Made by a program: the position numbers and the translations under genes
Origin: Ailurus styani
Lineage: Eukaryota; Chordata; Mammalia; Carnivora; Ailuridae
Assembly: GCA_002007465.1 (NCBI GenBank)
Contig: LNAC01001944.1
Location: 853 to 64,852 of the forward strand
Direction: 5' to 3'
Length of the DNA: 64,000 bases
Shown here: piece after piece, positions 22,098 to 32,004 of the stretch
Numbering within the stretch: the first letter of the stretch is position 1
How the letters are laid out: each line of letters starts with the position of its first letter
Notes under the pieces: generated by a model
The model's input: only the letters and a program-made list of their open reading frames with translations
Told to the model about the DNA's origin: nothing
Database searches by the model: none

Positions 22098-22138
<41 letters not shown>
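22098..22138 (+). repeat. (TA)n microsatellite in an L1 3' UTR
   Basis: About 41 nt of uninterrupted TA immediately left of the inserted 68-mer. Confidence 0.97.
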
Positions 22139-22140
<2 letters not shown>

Positions 22141-22206
22141 TTAATTCTGTATAAATCTGCATCTTGCAGAGTCATCTTTTGGGTCCTCACACAGATTTAA
22201 AAACCA
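22139..22206 (-). repeat. 68-bp inverted copy of 23355-23422 (inserted copy)
   Basis: From ACTTAATTCTGTATAAATCT to CAGATTTAAAAACCA this is the exact reverse complement of 23355-23422, 68 of 68 bases. Outside it the two loci differ at once (T versus G on the left, T versus C on the right). It sits between (TA)n on the left and a (TG)(TA)(CA) palindrome on the right, inside an L1 3' UTR that does not normally contain it, so this copy is the inserted one. No poly(A) tail and no target duplication are seen. Confidence 0.95.
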
Positions 22207-22266
<60 letters not shown>

Positions 22267-22267
22267 T
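22206..22267. repeat. Palindromic (TG)n(TA)n(CA)n tract
   Basis: ATGTGTGTGT, about 36 nt of TA, then ACACACACACACACAT: the arms are reverse complements, giving a near-perfect 62-nt palindrome that can fold into a cruciform. It is also strictly alternating pyrimidine-purine. Confidence 0.95.
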
Positions 22268-22345
22268 ATAAAATCAAATTATCACATCGTATGCTTTAAA
22301 TATCTTATAATTTTTTGATCAATTACACCACAATAAAGCTAGGGG

Positions 22346-22899
22346 ACAAAGAATGAGGGTGAAGACATAGGATGGGCTGGGCCATATTTATAAAACAAAC
22401 TGTGATGTGCAGAAATGATCATGTTACATACGACATACATTTAAGGAATGTAAGATTAAGTAAGGTTACTGAGGATCCCTTGGCATTGGGAAGAGTGGGT
22501 TATTTGAGAAGAAGCACAAAATATGAAGATGGGCGTATTTAGGATATGAGACTGTACATCTTCCACAATTTTATATTAGGTTAGTTGACCTATGGTTCTA
22601 GTTGTAAATCACCAAATGCAAAAATCACTATAAAATGCCTAAGAGCACGTGTAGTTGTGATCAGAAAGGAAGGACTGTCTATTTCAAAGCTATTCTTTTG
22701 TGTAGTATCAGTTGACCTTAGCTGAGTCTCAACTTTTTTACCTGTACATAGGCCAATTGTGAAACCAGTGACCATCCTGACAATGATCTGTGACATGGGG
22801 CTCATTGGCGTCATGAATTTGATCATTCCAACCAACTAGCCTCGAGTATGAAGGCAGTGGAGTGCTGATCTTCTGAAGGTCCATTTCTCAGTTCCTAAC
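22346..22899. other. Unassigned sequence with a short splice-site-bounded open block
   Basis: No repeat recognised. Around 22742-22839 both strands are open between splice-like signals; see findings. Not called as a gene. Confidence 0.4.
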
Positions 22900-23110
22900 A
22901 TCATGGACTTTAAAGTCAGAAAGATATAAATTTTATATCCAGTTTTGTCATTTATTAGATGTGTGACTTTGGGCACTTGGCTCAACTCCATCCAAACTAC
23001 AACACTTTATGTTAAGATAAAAACAATAATTCCCAGGCTTAGGTTTCTGATTAAATTAAAAAAAAAAAGAAATTTCCTAGAGTATAGGGAGCATCAATAA
23101 ATCAGTTATG
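22900..23110 (+). mobile_element. MIR SINE
   Basis: TGGACTTTAAAGTCAGAAAG, TTTATTAGATGTGTGACTTT, GGGCACTTGGCTCAACTCC and AGGGAGCATCAATAAATCAG follow the MIR sense order (ggagtcagac ... tagctgtgtgacctt ... gctcaataaat). Confidence 0.75.
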
Positions 23111-23354
23111 ATATAAATAAATAGTTTCATCCTTTCAATATGATCATGGGCCATATTAAGGGCCAAGTATTCTATATTCTATAAGCAAATAATCGAGATA
23201 AACAAAGAAGGGCAGAATAGCCAGAGTCTTCCAAGGTGCTCTTTGAAGGCAGAGTTGAACAAAAATTTATTTTTTTAGATTCTAGTATTAATTTGATGTT
23301 CTCATGGCTTCAGCAGAGATCCATTGCTTTTATACCACTCAATTTCACCAGATG

Positions 23355-23422
23355 TGGTTTTTAAATCTGTGTGAGGACCCAAAAGATGACTCTGCAAGAT
23401 GCAGATTTATACAGAATTAAGT
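23355..23422 (+). repeat. 68-bp segment, probable donor of the inverted copy at 22139-22206
   Basis: Runs from TGGTTTTTAAATCTGTGTGA to TTATACAGAATTAAGT in otherwise unique, unrepetitive sequence with no microsatellite next to it. That makes it the likely ancestral copy. Confidence 0.95.
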
Positions 23423-25738
23423 CTCTAATCTCTTTACAAATAGATCTAGACAGGAATTTGCGACATAGTATTTTGCTCAAGTGAGCCTTAAAGCCAGTGT
23501 TCTTCAGGACTCAGCTTCGTACTATCGGATGCACTAATAAATACATTTTCGGACTGCTCCATTTGAGAAAACAGAATCTGTAGATTAAAGTTCAGCTGGA
23601 AGGTTGTGACTCAGTCTCTCAAGTGTGCTATCTGTGTAATAGCTCCTTAAAAGAAAACAAAACAAAGGAAAAGATTTCGCAGTCAAGTTTAGCCACTAGA
23701 TTTCTAAGGAATTAGAACTGTGCCTTGATGTCAAAGTGGTTTTTTTAGAAAATTGTCATATGTGTATCAAGTAAAAAACAACCTCACTTTGGCAGTCCTT
23801 TGTTTGCCTTATTCTTTTAGAACTTTTTAATTATGCTGCCTTCCTTTGGTTCCTTAAGAAGAATCTTCTCCAAACTTTCATGGTTTGGTGAAACAATGAT
23901 TCCATACAATTTTTTTTAAAAGGAGAAATTTTAGGATTTGAGGAAAGTATCTTCCTAGGTTCTCTTTGATGGCAGAGATTGACCTATAGCAGGATTTTCA
24001 AAATTGACCTCAATAGAACTCTAGCTGCTCCTTAATATTGCTCCATGAGGAAAAGGTAGTAACACCATCAAATTTAACTTAGGGATTAGGTTCGATTCCT
24101 ATACAATCTCATAAAAAATTGTGAAAAGCTTCATGCTAAAGAAACTTGTTTGCTCATGTTTAACTCATGGTTTAACTCAATGTTAACCCCAATTTTTCCA
24201 AATATATATAGAACATACCCTTCTTTTTCCAGCTACAATATATTGTCCCCCTGTGAAACTATTGTTCTGTGGGGGTATACTTTGGGAAACATTAATATAC
24301 CCATCATTGGCAAATAATTGCAGAAAGATGAGGACGGATACTTAATTACCTTATCACATAGAATGGGGTGGCTCCCTTAACAGGTGATGACTTTGTATCT
24401 ACTTTTTGTATTCTATCTGTGCGATATGGGTCCTTCTCTCTGTGATGTGGGCTGCATTTTGTATTGGTGACCCTACAGAAGCACATTAGCTTGTGCTGAA
24501 ATAACTGTTCTTACACATGAAAATGAGGTGACTTCTGCCTTTAGGCTGTCTCCAGGCAATTGTCCAGAAGGCTTCTATCCCTTTAAGATTTCCCTTTAGT
24601 CTTTTTTTTCTCCCATGATTTTCTCCAGATCCTTTGAAAGCAGGTGCTGAAGTACAGCACTAATGCTCTCTATTTTTTCAACACCAAAGCCCATCTAAGT
24701 TATTTTGCATATTGTTTCCAATTCTATATTTAGATGGTTGTTTTTAATTTCCAGACTATATCATCTTACCCTATCAGCCATTGACTATTAGCATGTTTGA
24801 ATAGATAATTACTTTATCAAGGCCGCTTTGCATTTAGCTTCATTCTTTTCTGGTTTAATTACTTTTTTTAAAAAAAATTGTCACTTTCTGCAAGTGTAAT
24901 GAAGGCATCCTTCATTTAAAACACTGATGGAATTTAGAATTTTCAAGCATCTCAGACCCCAGATTCTGCTCTCCACCTCCACTCATGCTTCTAAAAAAAT
25001 TTCCTCAAGTAACCTCACTCACTCACCAACAAATCTTTGGATTTAACCCATGTATTGAAGTTTTTGAGTGCAAGTTGTGAATGTCACCCCTCTTTACATC
25101 TTGGATCCATGCAATGTCTGTATATGATATGTTTTCAGTGAATGGGGAGAACATCAACAAACGGTATAGTGTGATCTAGACCCTATCTTCAGAAACAACT
25201 AGTAAAAATACCAGTTGGGAAATAACAAATGCCATAGGGGATCCCACAAATTGTATCTATTGTTTCTTCCTTATTTATGGAGATTGTTTTCCTATGATAA
25301 TAATACATTAGTCTGTTACATAGCTCCATTTCTTCAAGCCACATTATCTCCCTCCTAATTGTGTACTGCGCTAGGTGACTGCTAGCTTATATCTTTATAA
25401 AATTTATTTATTTTTTCATATTTTAACATTTGTGAAGTCAGACAAACCTTACAATTGATGGCATCCTAGCATTGGGTCATAGTTCAATTGGCAGAACTTT
25501 TTCTTTCTTAGCGATGCATTCAATAATGATGAGTAGGATTCAATAGAGATTCGATGAAATACAGTATTTTAATGCTCCCAATATGTAGAGTACAAAGCTT
25601 TGTCCCTGGGCATGGCAAAGTTCTTAGAGAAGAATTATCAGTTGCATCATGTTTATAAAGAGTTCCCACCACATACGTTGTATACTTGATTAATATAATG
25701 GCAGTGGAGTTATTATTAGCCTAAATTTATACCTGACT
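23423..25738. other. Unassigned sequence, longest repeat-free stretch of the left half
   Basis: About 2.3 kb with no recognised transposon, microsatellite or exon, AT-rich, no open frame above 60 codons. If a conserved non-coding element exists in this part it could be here, but a cross-species alignment is needed to tell. Confidence 0.45.
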
Positions 25739-25750
25739 AAAAATACATTC

Positions 25751-25968
25751 TTTTTTTTTTTTAAGATTTTATTTATTTGACATAGAGAGAGAGATTACAA
25801 GTAGGCAGAGAGGCAGGCAGAGACAGGAGGAAGCAGGCTCCCTGCTGAGCAGGGAGCCTGACGTGGGGCTTGATCCCAGGATCCTGAGATCCTGAGATCA
25901 TGATCCGAGCCGAAGGCAGAGGGTTAAAGCCACTGAGGTTTAACCCACTGAGCCACCCAGGCGCCCCC
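25751..25968 (-). mobile_element. Young Can-SINE with internal micro-duplications
   Basis: Antisense copy flanked by AAAAATACATTC (25739-25750 and 25969-25980, 12 of 12). Two short internal duplications, GATCCTGAGATCCTGAGATC and CCACTGAGGTTTAACCCACT, make it longer than its siblings. Confidence 0.95.
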
Positions 25969-26274
25969 AAAAATACATTCGTAAGTGACATACCTAAGGA
26001 AATAGATTCACAAGGGCAGGAACCATGTTTATTTTTACTTAGAGAGGACAGTATAGTGTTTGGCATAGAATGGGAACTTCATACATATTTGTAGAATGAA
26101 TGGAAGAATGAACTTGTACTCAAGTTTAGCTTATTCTCATTTGAATATTTTTCTCTTTCTTTTATAACCTTGGTGCATCTCCCTCACCTCTCTATAGTAC
26201 TTTACTCTCTCTCACAAATGATGAACTCATTAAGAGGCAAGACCAAATAAAAACACATTTAAAAACCCTATCAT

Positions 26275-26452
26275 GGGGTGCTTGGGTGGCTCAGTTGGTT
26301 GAGTGTTTGCCTTCAGCTCAGGTCCTGGGATTGAGCCCCACATGGGGCTCCCTGCTCAGCGGGAAGCCTGCCTCTCCCTCTGCTCATGTTCTCTCTCTCT
26401 TTCTTTCTCAAGTGAATGAATGAATAAATAAATAAAATATTTAAAAAATAAA
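26275..26452 (+). mobile_element. Can-SINE, first of a tandem same-strand pair
   Basis: Head GGGGTGCTTGGGTGGCTCAG, tail AATGAATGAATAAATAAATA. It lacks the GGTCATGATC block. The left flank AAAACCCTATCA (26263-26274) reappears as AAAACCTATCA only after the second SINE (about 26653-26663), so the second copy landed in this copy's tail. Confidence 0.92.
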
Positions 26453-26456
26453 AATA

Positions 26457-26652
26457 GGGCGCCTGGGTGGCTCAGCGGTTTAAANCAGGGTCCTGGGATC
26501 GAGGCCCGCATCGGGCTCTCTGCTCAGCAGGGAGCCTGCTTCCCCCTCTCTCTCTGCCTGCCTCTCTGCCTCCTTGTGATCTCTCTCCCTCTGTGAAATA
26601 AATAAATAAAATCTTTAAAAAAAATAAAATAAAAAATAAAAATAATGAAAAA
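26457..26652 (+). mobile_element. Young Can-SINE, second of the pair, with an N
   Basis: Head GGGCGCCTGGGTGGCTCAGC. At N 26485 the text jumps from GGTTTAAA to CAGGGTCCTGGGATCG; about 30 bases normally present (including the CTCAGGTCATGAT block) are missing. Long A-rich tail with AAATAAAATAAAAAATAAAA. Confidence 0.94.
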
Positions 26653-26681
26653 AAAACCTATCACTACAATGTATTCAACAT

Positions 26682-26860
26682 TTAGAGTTGGAAGAATTTT
26701 AAGAGACCGTTTACTCCTATCTTCTTCATCCTAAAGAAAAGTAAGCCAAGGGCACAAGAGACTAAATGATTTCTTCGAGTTTATATGACTAGTATATGGC
26801 AGACCTCAGCTTCGAACCAGGCCTTCTGGAATGTTGTATTATACTACCACCAGGTCCTTT
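26682..26860 (+). repeat. Ancient repeat, same class as 7495-7680
   Basis: TTTAGAGTTGGAAGAATTTT, AAGAGACCGTTTACTCCTAT, TTATATGACTAGTATATGGC and CGAACCAGGCCTTCTG: the clearest of the three copies in the window. Confidence 0.5.
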
Positions 26861-26929
26861 GTATGGTTGGTCTAATAATGCCAGCTAATCTTTTGTCTTC
26901 AAGATTAGTTTGAACTTGCAATACATGTG

Positions 26930-28172
26930 TCCCGATTGCTAGAACTCTCCCCTTGAGTGCCTCACAGGAGCTTCAACCTCGTATTTTGCAAAACAGAATA
27001 TTTTATGGCTCATTCAACTTTGCTCTGCCTCCTGTATTCCCATCTGGGCTACCAGAAGACCCAGTTATTCAGTCAGTCTGGTGCAAACACTTCAGAATCA
27101 TCCTTGATTTTTCTCTCTCTCTCTCCATAGCAGAGTAGCTGCTGAGTCTTGCTAATTTCAGAAACTACCCATTTCTCACATCTGTCTCCTATCCCACATG
27201 TTATGGTGTGGTTTTAGGCCATTACCGTCTCCCTCCTAAAATATCATGGTGGCGCCTACAGGGTCCTTTCTCTCCTGGGTCTTATCCTCTGCAATCTATT
27301 CTCTCTCTAAAAAAACTATAAATATGAAACTGATCTTGATTTGCTTCCCTTTCAAGTCTTTTACCGGTTCTTTATCTTCAGATTTAAATCTAAGTCCTCA
27401 ATATGACCTATGAGTTCTTGCAAAATCTGGCTTCTGCCTGACTCTCTGTTTCCCAATTGAACCCACACCTCATAGTCATGCCAGATGTTCAGGCACAGTG
27501 ATTAGGAGCTCTGCTCTGCAGTTGCACAGATAGAACCAATTCCTGGCTCTACTTTACTAAATGTTTAAGTTTATTTTAAGTGACTTAATTTCCCCAGGCC
27601 TCAGTTTTCTCGTTTTCAAAATGAGGCTAATGAGGTTCCTATTCTATTGCATTGTTGTAAAGAATAAAAGTGAAAATCTATGTAAAGTATTGGTTACATA
27701 CCTGACATGCATTTTTAGCATGCAGTACATATTAGCTATTATTATATGTATGGTTCTATGTCTTTATTCATGTAGAGTAACTTTCTAGGAATGTAATTCC
27801 TTTTTATCTTAGCTTGAGACGTTCTTCCTCATCACTGAAGACTCAGTCCAGTCTTTACTCCACTTGAAAAATTTCCTTAACAACCTATCCCAAGCAGGGT
27901 TCTGTAGTGCCTGTGAGCATCTTTGTCATAGCATTGTTCATGCCACATGTGTTGACTTATCTATCTGTCCGACTATACTGAGTTCCTTGAGGGCAGCAGT
28001 TGTGGCTTTTAACTGTGTCCTGAGAGTCTAGCACGGCGTCTGAGACAGAGGAGTCACTTGATAAATATGTATTGAAATCATCTAACAACCATGAGGGCAG
28101 GATATCATTACTGAATCCCCAGCTCCTGACTTATATATAGTAGGCAAGTTGATAAATATCTGTTGAATGGAT
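26930..28172 (+). mobile_element. LINE-2 3' portion, split by a MIR
   Basis: Sense L2 order: AGAATCATCCTTGATTTTTC, TCTCCTATCCCACATGTTAT, TGCAAAATCTGGCTTCTGCC, CACACCTCATAGTCATGCCA, then after a MIR insertion ATCACTGAAGACTCAGTCCA, CTGAGTTCCTTGAGGGCAGC and AGTCACTTGATAAATATGTA. A second terminal-like block (ATGAGGGCAGGATATCATTA ... AAATATCTGTTGAATGGATA) at 28081-28172 looks like a repeated L2 end. Much longer than the other L2 fragments here. Confidence 0.75.
27490..27765 (+). mobile_element. MIR SINE inside the L2
   Basis: TTCAGGCACAGTGATTAGGA, GACTTAATTTCCCCAGGCCT, CAGTTTTCTCGTTTTCAAAA, TGAGGCTAATGAGGTTCCTA and TGTAAAGTATTGGTTACATA give a nearly full-length MIR in sense order. MIRs used the L2 machinery. 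Confidence 0.8.
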
Positions 28173-28187
28173 AAATTAGTGGATTTA

Positions 28188-28484
28188 TTATTTTTTTTTT
28201 ATTTTTTTTTTTAAAGATTTTATTTATTTATTTGACACGGAGGGAGAGAGATCACAAGTAGGCNTATTTATTTTTTTTTAAATTTTTTTTTTTTAAAGAT
28301 TTTATTTATTTATTTGACACGGAGGGAGAGAGATCACAAGTAGGCAGAGAGGCAGGCAGAGAGAGAGGAGGAAGCAGGCTCCCCGCTGAGCAGAGAGCCT
28401 GATGCGGGCCTCGATCCCAGGACCCTGAGATCATGACCTGAGCCGAAGGCAGAGGCTTTAACCCACTGAGCCACCCAGGCGCCC
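28188..28484 (-). mobile_element. Young Can-SINE with a duplicated, N-joined tail
   Basis: Perfect 15-bp target duplication AAATTAGTGGATTTA (28173-28187 and 28485-28499). The tail-proximal stretch TTTGACACGGAGGGAGAGAG ... CACAAGTAGGC occurs twice, joined at N 28264. A normal copy has it once. The rest, to CCACTGAGCCACCCAGGCGC, is intact. Confidence 0.95.
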
Positions 28485-28509
28485 AAATTAGTGGATTTAA
28501 AGATGAATA

Positions 28510-29088
28510 AACACTCCTGTGACGAATACAATACTGTATGTTAATTACACTTCAGTAATAATAAAAAGAATCATAGGGAGTGGATATGGTAATACACACA
28601 ATGGAATATTACTTAGCCATATAAAAATGAAATCTTGCCATTTGGGAGAACATGTGTGGGCCTGGAGGATATTATGCTAACTGAAATAAATCAGACAGAG
28701 AAAGGTACCGTATGATTTCACTTATATGTGGATGTAGAAAACAAAATGAACAAATAAACAAAAAATTAAACTCTTAAATACTGAAAACAAACTGATGGTT
28801 GCCAGAAGGGAGGTGGGTGGGAGGATGGGTAAAATGGATAAAGGAGATTAATAGTTAAAAACTTCAAGTTATAAAATAAATAAGTCATGGAGAAGAGAAG
28901 AACACTGTGGAGAATATAATCAATAATATTATAATAACATTTATGGTGATGGATGGTGACTATAGTTACTGGGGTGAGCCCTTAGTAGTGTATAGAATTG
29001 TTGAATCAGTATTTTGTACACCTGAAACTAAAATAACATGGTATGTCAATCATACGTGAACTAATGAATTCATTAAAAGATGAATACT
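28510..29088 (+). mobile_element. LINE-1 3' end
   Basis: CACACAATGGAATATTACTT, GGGCCTGGAGGATATTATGC, AGACAGAGAAAGGTACCGTA, TGGTGACTATAGTTACTGGG and TTTTGTACACCTGAAACTAA follow L1MA/MB-type ORF2 end and 3' UTR. A short separate L1 end fragment (TGTATGTTAATTACACTTCA) precedes it at 28530-28570. Confidence 0.85.
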
Positions 29089-29112
29089 ACCTTTGCTAGT
29101 TTTCTTCTTTCA

Positions 29113-29620
29113 TGTGTAAGGGAGGAAAAACTTTTCCTTGACCTTCATAGGGTTTTTGGCTGAGACTGAACATTAAACAGAGACAGAATAACAGGGAAAA
29201 CACATGTACATTTACTTATTATAAGTTTTACATGGCATGAGATTCTTCACAAGGAAATGAAGACTCCAAAAAGCTGTTGAGCTTAAGCATTTTTATACTA
29301 GGTTTGATGAAGGCTAGTAAGTTCTGGAAAAAACAAGATAAAAACAAAAGGATATGAATAAGTAAGAGTAGTGAACTGGGGGAAGGTCAGCAAGGCCTGC
29401 TGGTTCCCCTCTATCTGTGGAGATGAAGATGCTGCTTTCCTCTGGGTAAAGGGAGGGCATCTCTCACATGAAGGTCTTCTATCCTGCTTCAGCGAAGAAG
29501 GGAGAGAGGTTTGAGAGTCCTTCCTGCACCCGCCATGGCTCAAATTTCTGTAGCTAAAAAATTCTCTATGCCGAAGTGCCATATTGGGGGATGGTATGTT
29601 TGTAACTCTGTCTCATGACA
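29113..29620 (-). mobile_element. Probable old endogenous-retrovirus LTR
   Basis: On the minus strand it starts TGTCATGAGACAGAG and ends CCTCCCTTACACA, a TG...CA layout, with a pyrimidine/purine composition like class I LTRs. Directly upstream on that strand GGGAGGGA could be a polypurine tract, which would make this a 3' LTR. No second LTR and no recognisable retroviral protein were found. Family not identified. Confidence 0.4.
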
Positions 29621-29627
29621 TCCCTCC

Positions 29628-29656
29628 CAAACAAACAAACAAACAAACAAACAAAG
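29628..29656 (+). repeat. (CAAA)n microsatellite
   Basis: Seven or so perfect CAAA units ending in GGAAC, just right of the probable LTR. Confidence 0.95.
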
Positions 29657-29659
29657 GAA

Positions 29660-30768
29660 CAATCTGCTCTCAATCTCTGACCACCAGTATTGCACTTCAT
29701 GGCAATATTCTTGTATAAATGGTATCCAGGATCTGTGATTACTCTTATTTTAGGAGGTGACTGTCACTTCTGCCTGTGACTTTAAGGCAGTGACCTGTGT
29801 CTGATAAAGATGGGGACTGCTGTGTCAGGAATATTTGGATGTGCCCATGAGACACTCCCTCTTACAGAACGTTCCTCCTGCCACTGTAGTTGAGTTTCCT
29901 CCTATACCTTTGTGTTTTCCTTGCAACCTCATCACATCATCATGTCACCAGTACAGATACTTGAGGGTTCACTGAACTGCTCCTGGGGCTCAGCCAGATG
30001 TTGCTTCTGGTGTTACCCTGTGCATAGGGGTTTGCTCCATCTGCCAGAATTTCTTCTCTAGAAACCTGCGAGTCTGATTATTTACATGAAAATATGCTAG
30101 AGGTACAATCATGATATTCCCTATCAGAGTATAATTTGGTGCTGCTGTGTTGCATTGTCTTGAGAGCAATCCAGAGCCAATGAATGATCTCCGCTGGCCC
30201 TTCAAGACTCTGGCAGTTTCTTTCTCATCCCAAATCATTAGATGTCTTCACACTTTCCTGGTTTGTGCAGTCCATTTCCCCCACCCCCAACCACGAGTGT
30301 TCTTCTTCTTCTTTATTCTTTTAGTTTCCCTTCTTTGTCTCCTTTTGAGACTCTTTCCCTCTGCTGTGCATAGGGCATTATTGTCAGTACGTTTTATGGG
30401 CCATTTGTGGGGTCACAGGTGAAGTCTTACAGACTGCATCTAGATTTAGATTTTTTTATAAGGGCAAGTACAGGAATTGGGACTAAAATTGTCAAATCAC
30501 TAGAAACTTGGGAAGTCAGATTAGCTTAAAATGCATGTGAAAACAGTAAATTTCTTTGGCACTGTAATTCTATAGCATCTCTTTTTTACCTCCAGATGAG
30601 AACTTGCTAAGTCATGGCTTGAATTATGAAAAACAACGTGAGAAACTATTGGGTATCAGGCATTTGGCCACACAGCTCATGAACGTAACAAGAAGGTTTG
30701 CAGTAATATTTGCAGATGATCGACTTTATGAAAGAACACCAAATGACACATTCCGCCTTTCCTAATGC
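29660..30768. other. Unassigned, possibly internal remnant of an endogenous retrovirus
   Basis: Position upstream (minus sense) of the probable LTR would fit internal retroviral sequence. The 82-codon minus frame at 29990-30238 has a mixed composition but no motif I can assign. No call beyond that. Confidence 0.3.
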
Positions 30769-30769
30769 T

Positions 30770-31090
30770 CTGTCTTGTTTCAGCTACTCGAACACCAAGC
30801 TCTTTACTACCTCAGATCCTTTGTACGTGCTATTCCCACTGCCAGGAATGTTCTCTCTTCCTTTCTCTGAATTGGTAATCTTTCACTTTCCTGACTGTTA
30901 TCACCTCAGAGAAGATTTGCCGGACTGCTTTATCTTAAACCAATTTCCCTTTATCATTATTATCACAACTCCTTTCCTTTTCCTTCAAAAGCCCCATTGT
31001 AGCAAGCAGTTATTTTGTTTGCCTGTGTATTTGGAGTTGTCTGTCTCTTTAAATAGAATATAAGCTTTGTATATTCTCCGGAGAAAGGAA
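30770..31090 (+). mobile_element. LINE-2 fragment
   Basis: ACCTCAGATCCTTTGTACGT, GCTATTCCCACTGCCAGGAA, TATCACCTCAGAGAAGATTT and TGTTTGCCTGTGTATTTGGA follow sense L2 (cctcagggcctttgcacttg ... gtcacctcctcagagaggcc). The 117-codon frame at 30710-31063 is inside it. Confidence 0.75.
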
Positions 31091-31109
31091 CGGCGAAATA
31101 ATTAAGAAA

Positions 31110-31870
31110 AATATATTTGTCTCTGTGTTAGTTCCAGCTAACATTTGGTCTTCGAAACTGTCTCCTCCTAAAACACTTGTAATCTCCTGAATGATGGGAG
31201 TGTCTGGCACAGAGCTCCTAACCCCCTTGGAATTTTCTGGGTGCTAGAAGCATCTTTTATTCTAATGAGGCAACTCTTGAGGTGCTCTCTGGAGAGGGCT
31301 GGTGACCAGAAAGTTTAGGCTGTGATTAGAAGCTTGGGATTTTCATCCCCACCCTTCATTCTCTAGAGAGGAGAGCAGGACTGGAAATTGAGTGAATAAT
31401 AGATCATACTTGTATGATGAAGCCTCCATAAACATCTCCCAAATCCCAGTGTTTAGAGAGGATTTGTGAACACATTCATGTGCCAGGAGGGTGGCACAGT
31501 CCGTCTTCATTGGTGCAGAAGCTGCCAGGTGTAGGACCCTTCTGGGTCTTGCTCTGTGTATCTCGTCATCCAGCTGGTCATCTCTATCCTTTATCACATC
31601 CTTTATCATATAATATACCAGTAAATGTAGGTGTTTCACTGAGTTCCATGACCTGCTCTAGCAAGTTGTGAAACCCACGAAGGGGTTGGGAACCCTGATT
31701 TATAGCTGTCAGTCAGAAGTATGGGGGACAGGCTGGGACTTGTGGACTGTCATCTTTAGTGGGGGCAGGTTTGTGGGACTTGAGTCCTTAATATGAGGGA
31801 TCTGCGGTTAATTCCAGGTAGATGGTGTGAGAACTGAGTTGATTTATAGGGCACCCACCTGGTCAGTATG
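31110..31870 (+). mobile_element. Old mammalian LTR-like repeat
   Basis: GAACACATTCATGTGCCAGG, TATCCTTTATCACATCCTTT, AGTAAATGTAGGTGTTTCAC, GAGTTCCATGACCTGCTCTA, GTCAGTCAGAAGTATGGGGG and GTAGATGGTGTGAGAACTGA match, in order, a common mammalian LTR-class repeat with a polyadenylation-like zone followed by a GC-richer U5-like part. Family name not recalled. Confidence 0.55.
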
Positions 31871-32004
31871 GGAATACGCCAGAAGGAATGGTGAAAACAA
31901 TAGAAATAGTGTGAAGGGAAACTGCATTTTTCCCTTATAAGATCCCTCTCTCTCTCTTTCTTTCCACTGTATTCCTAGTGGCCAGCCAGTAGTCAAGCTC
32001 AATA

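Larger units (their letters stand above)
20760..22345 (+). mobile_element. LINE-1 (L1MA-like) ORF2 end and 3' UTR
   Basis: Ordered L1 text: AAATTGTAAATCCTAGAAGA, AACCCATAGAACTCAATAGC, GAAATGCATATCCAACCGCA, CGTACAGCCACTTTGGAAAA, TATGATCCAGCAATACCACT, TGAGTGGATAAAATGTGATT, GGTGTCTATAGTTGATAACA and the terminal ACACCACAATAAAGCTAGG. Frames are broken, including at a T/G-rich insertion at 20919-20954. The 3' UTR is split by the microsatellites and the inserted 68-mer at 22098-22267. Confidence 0.88.

Noticed and set aside
30710..31063. 117-codon plus-strand frame
   Set aside because: Lies inside a recognisable L2 fragment; no reverse-transcriptase motifs.
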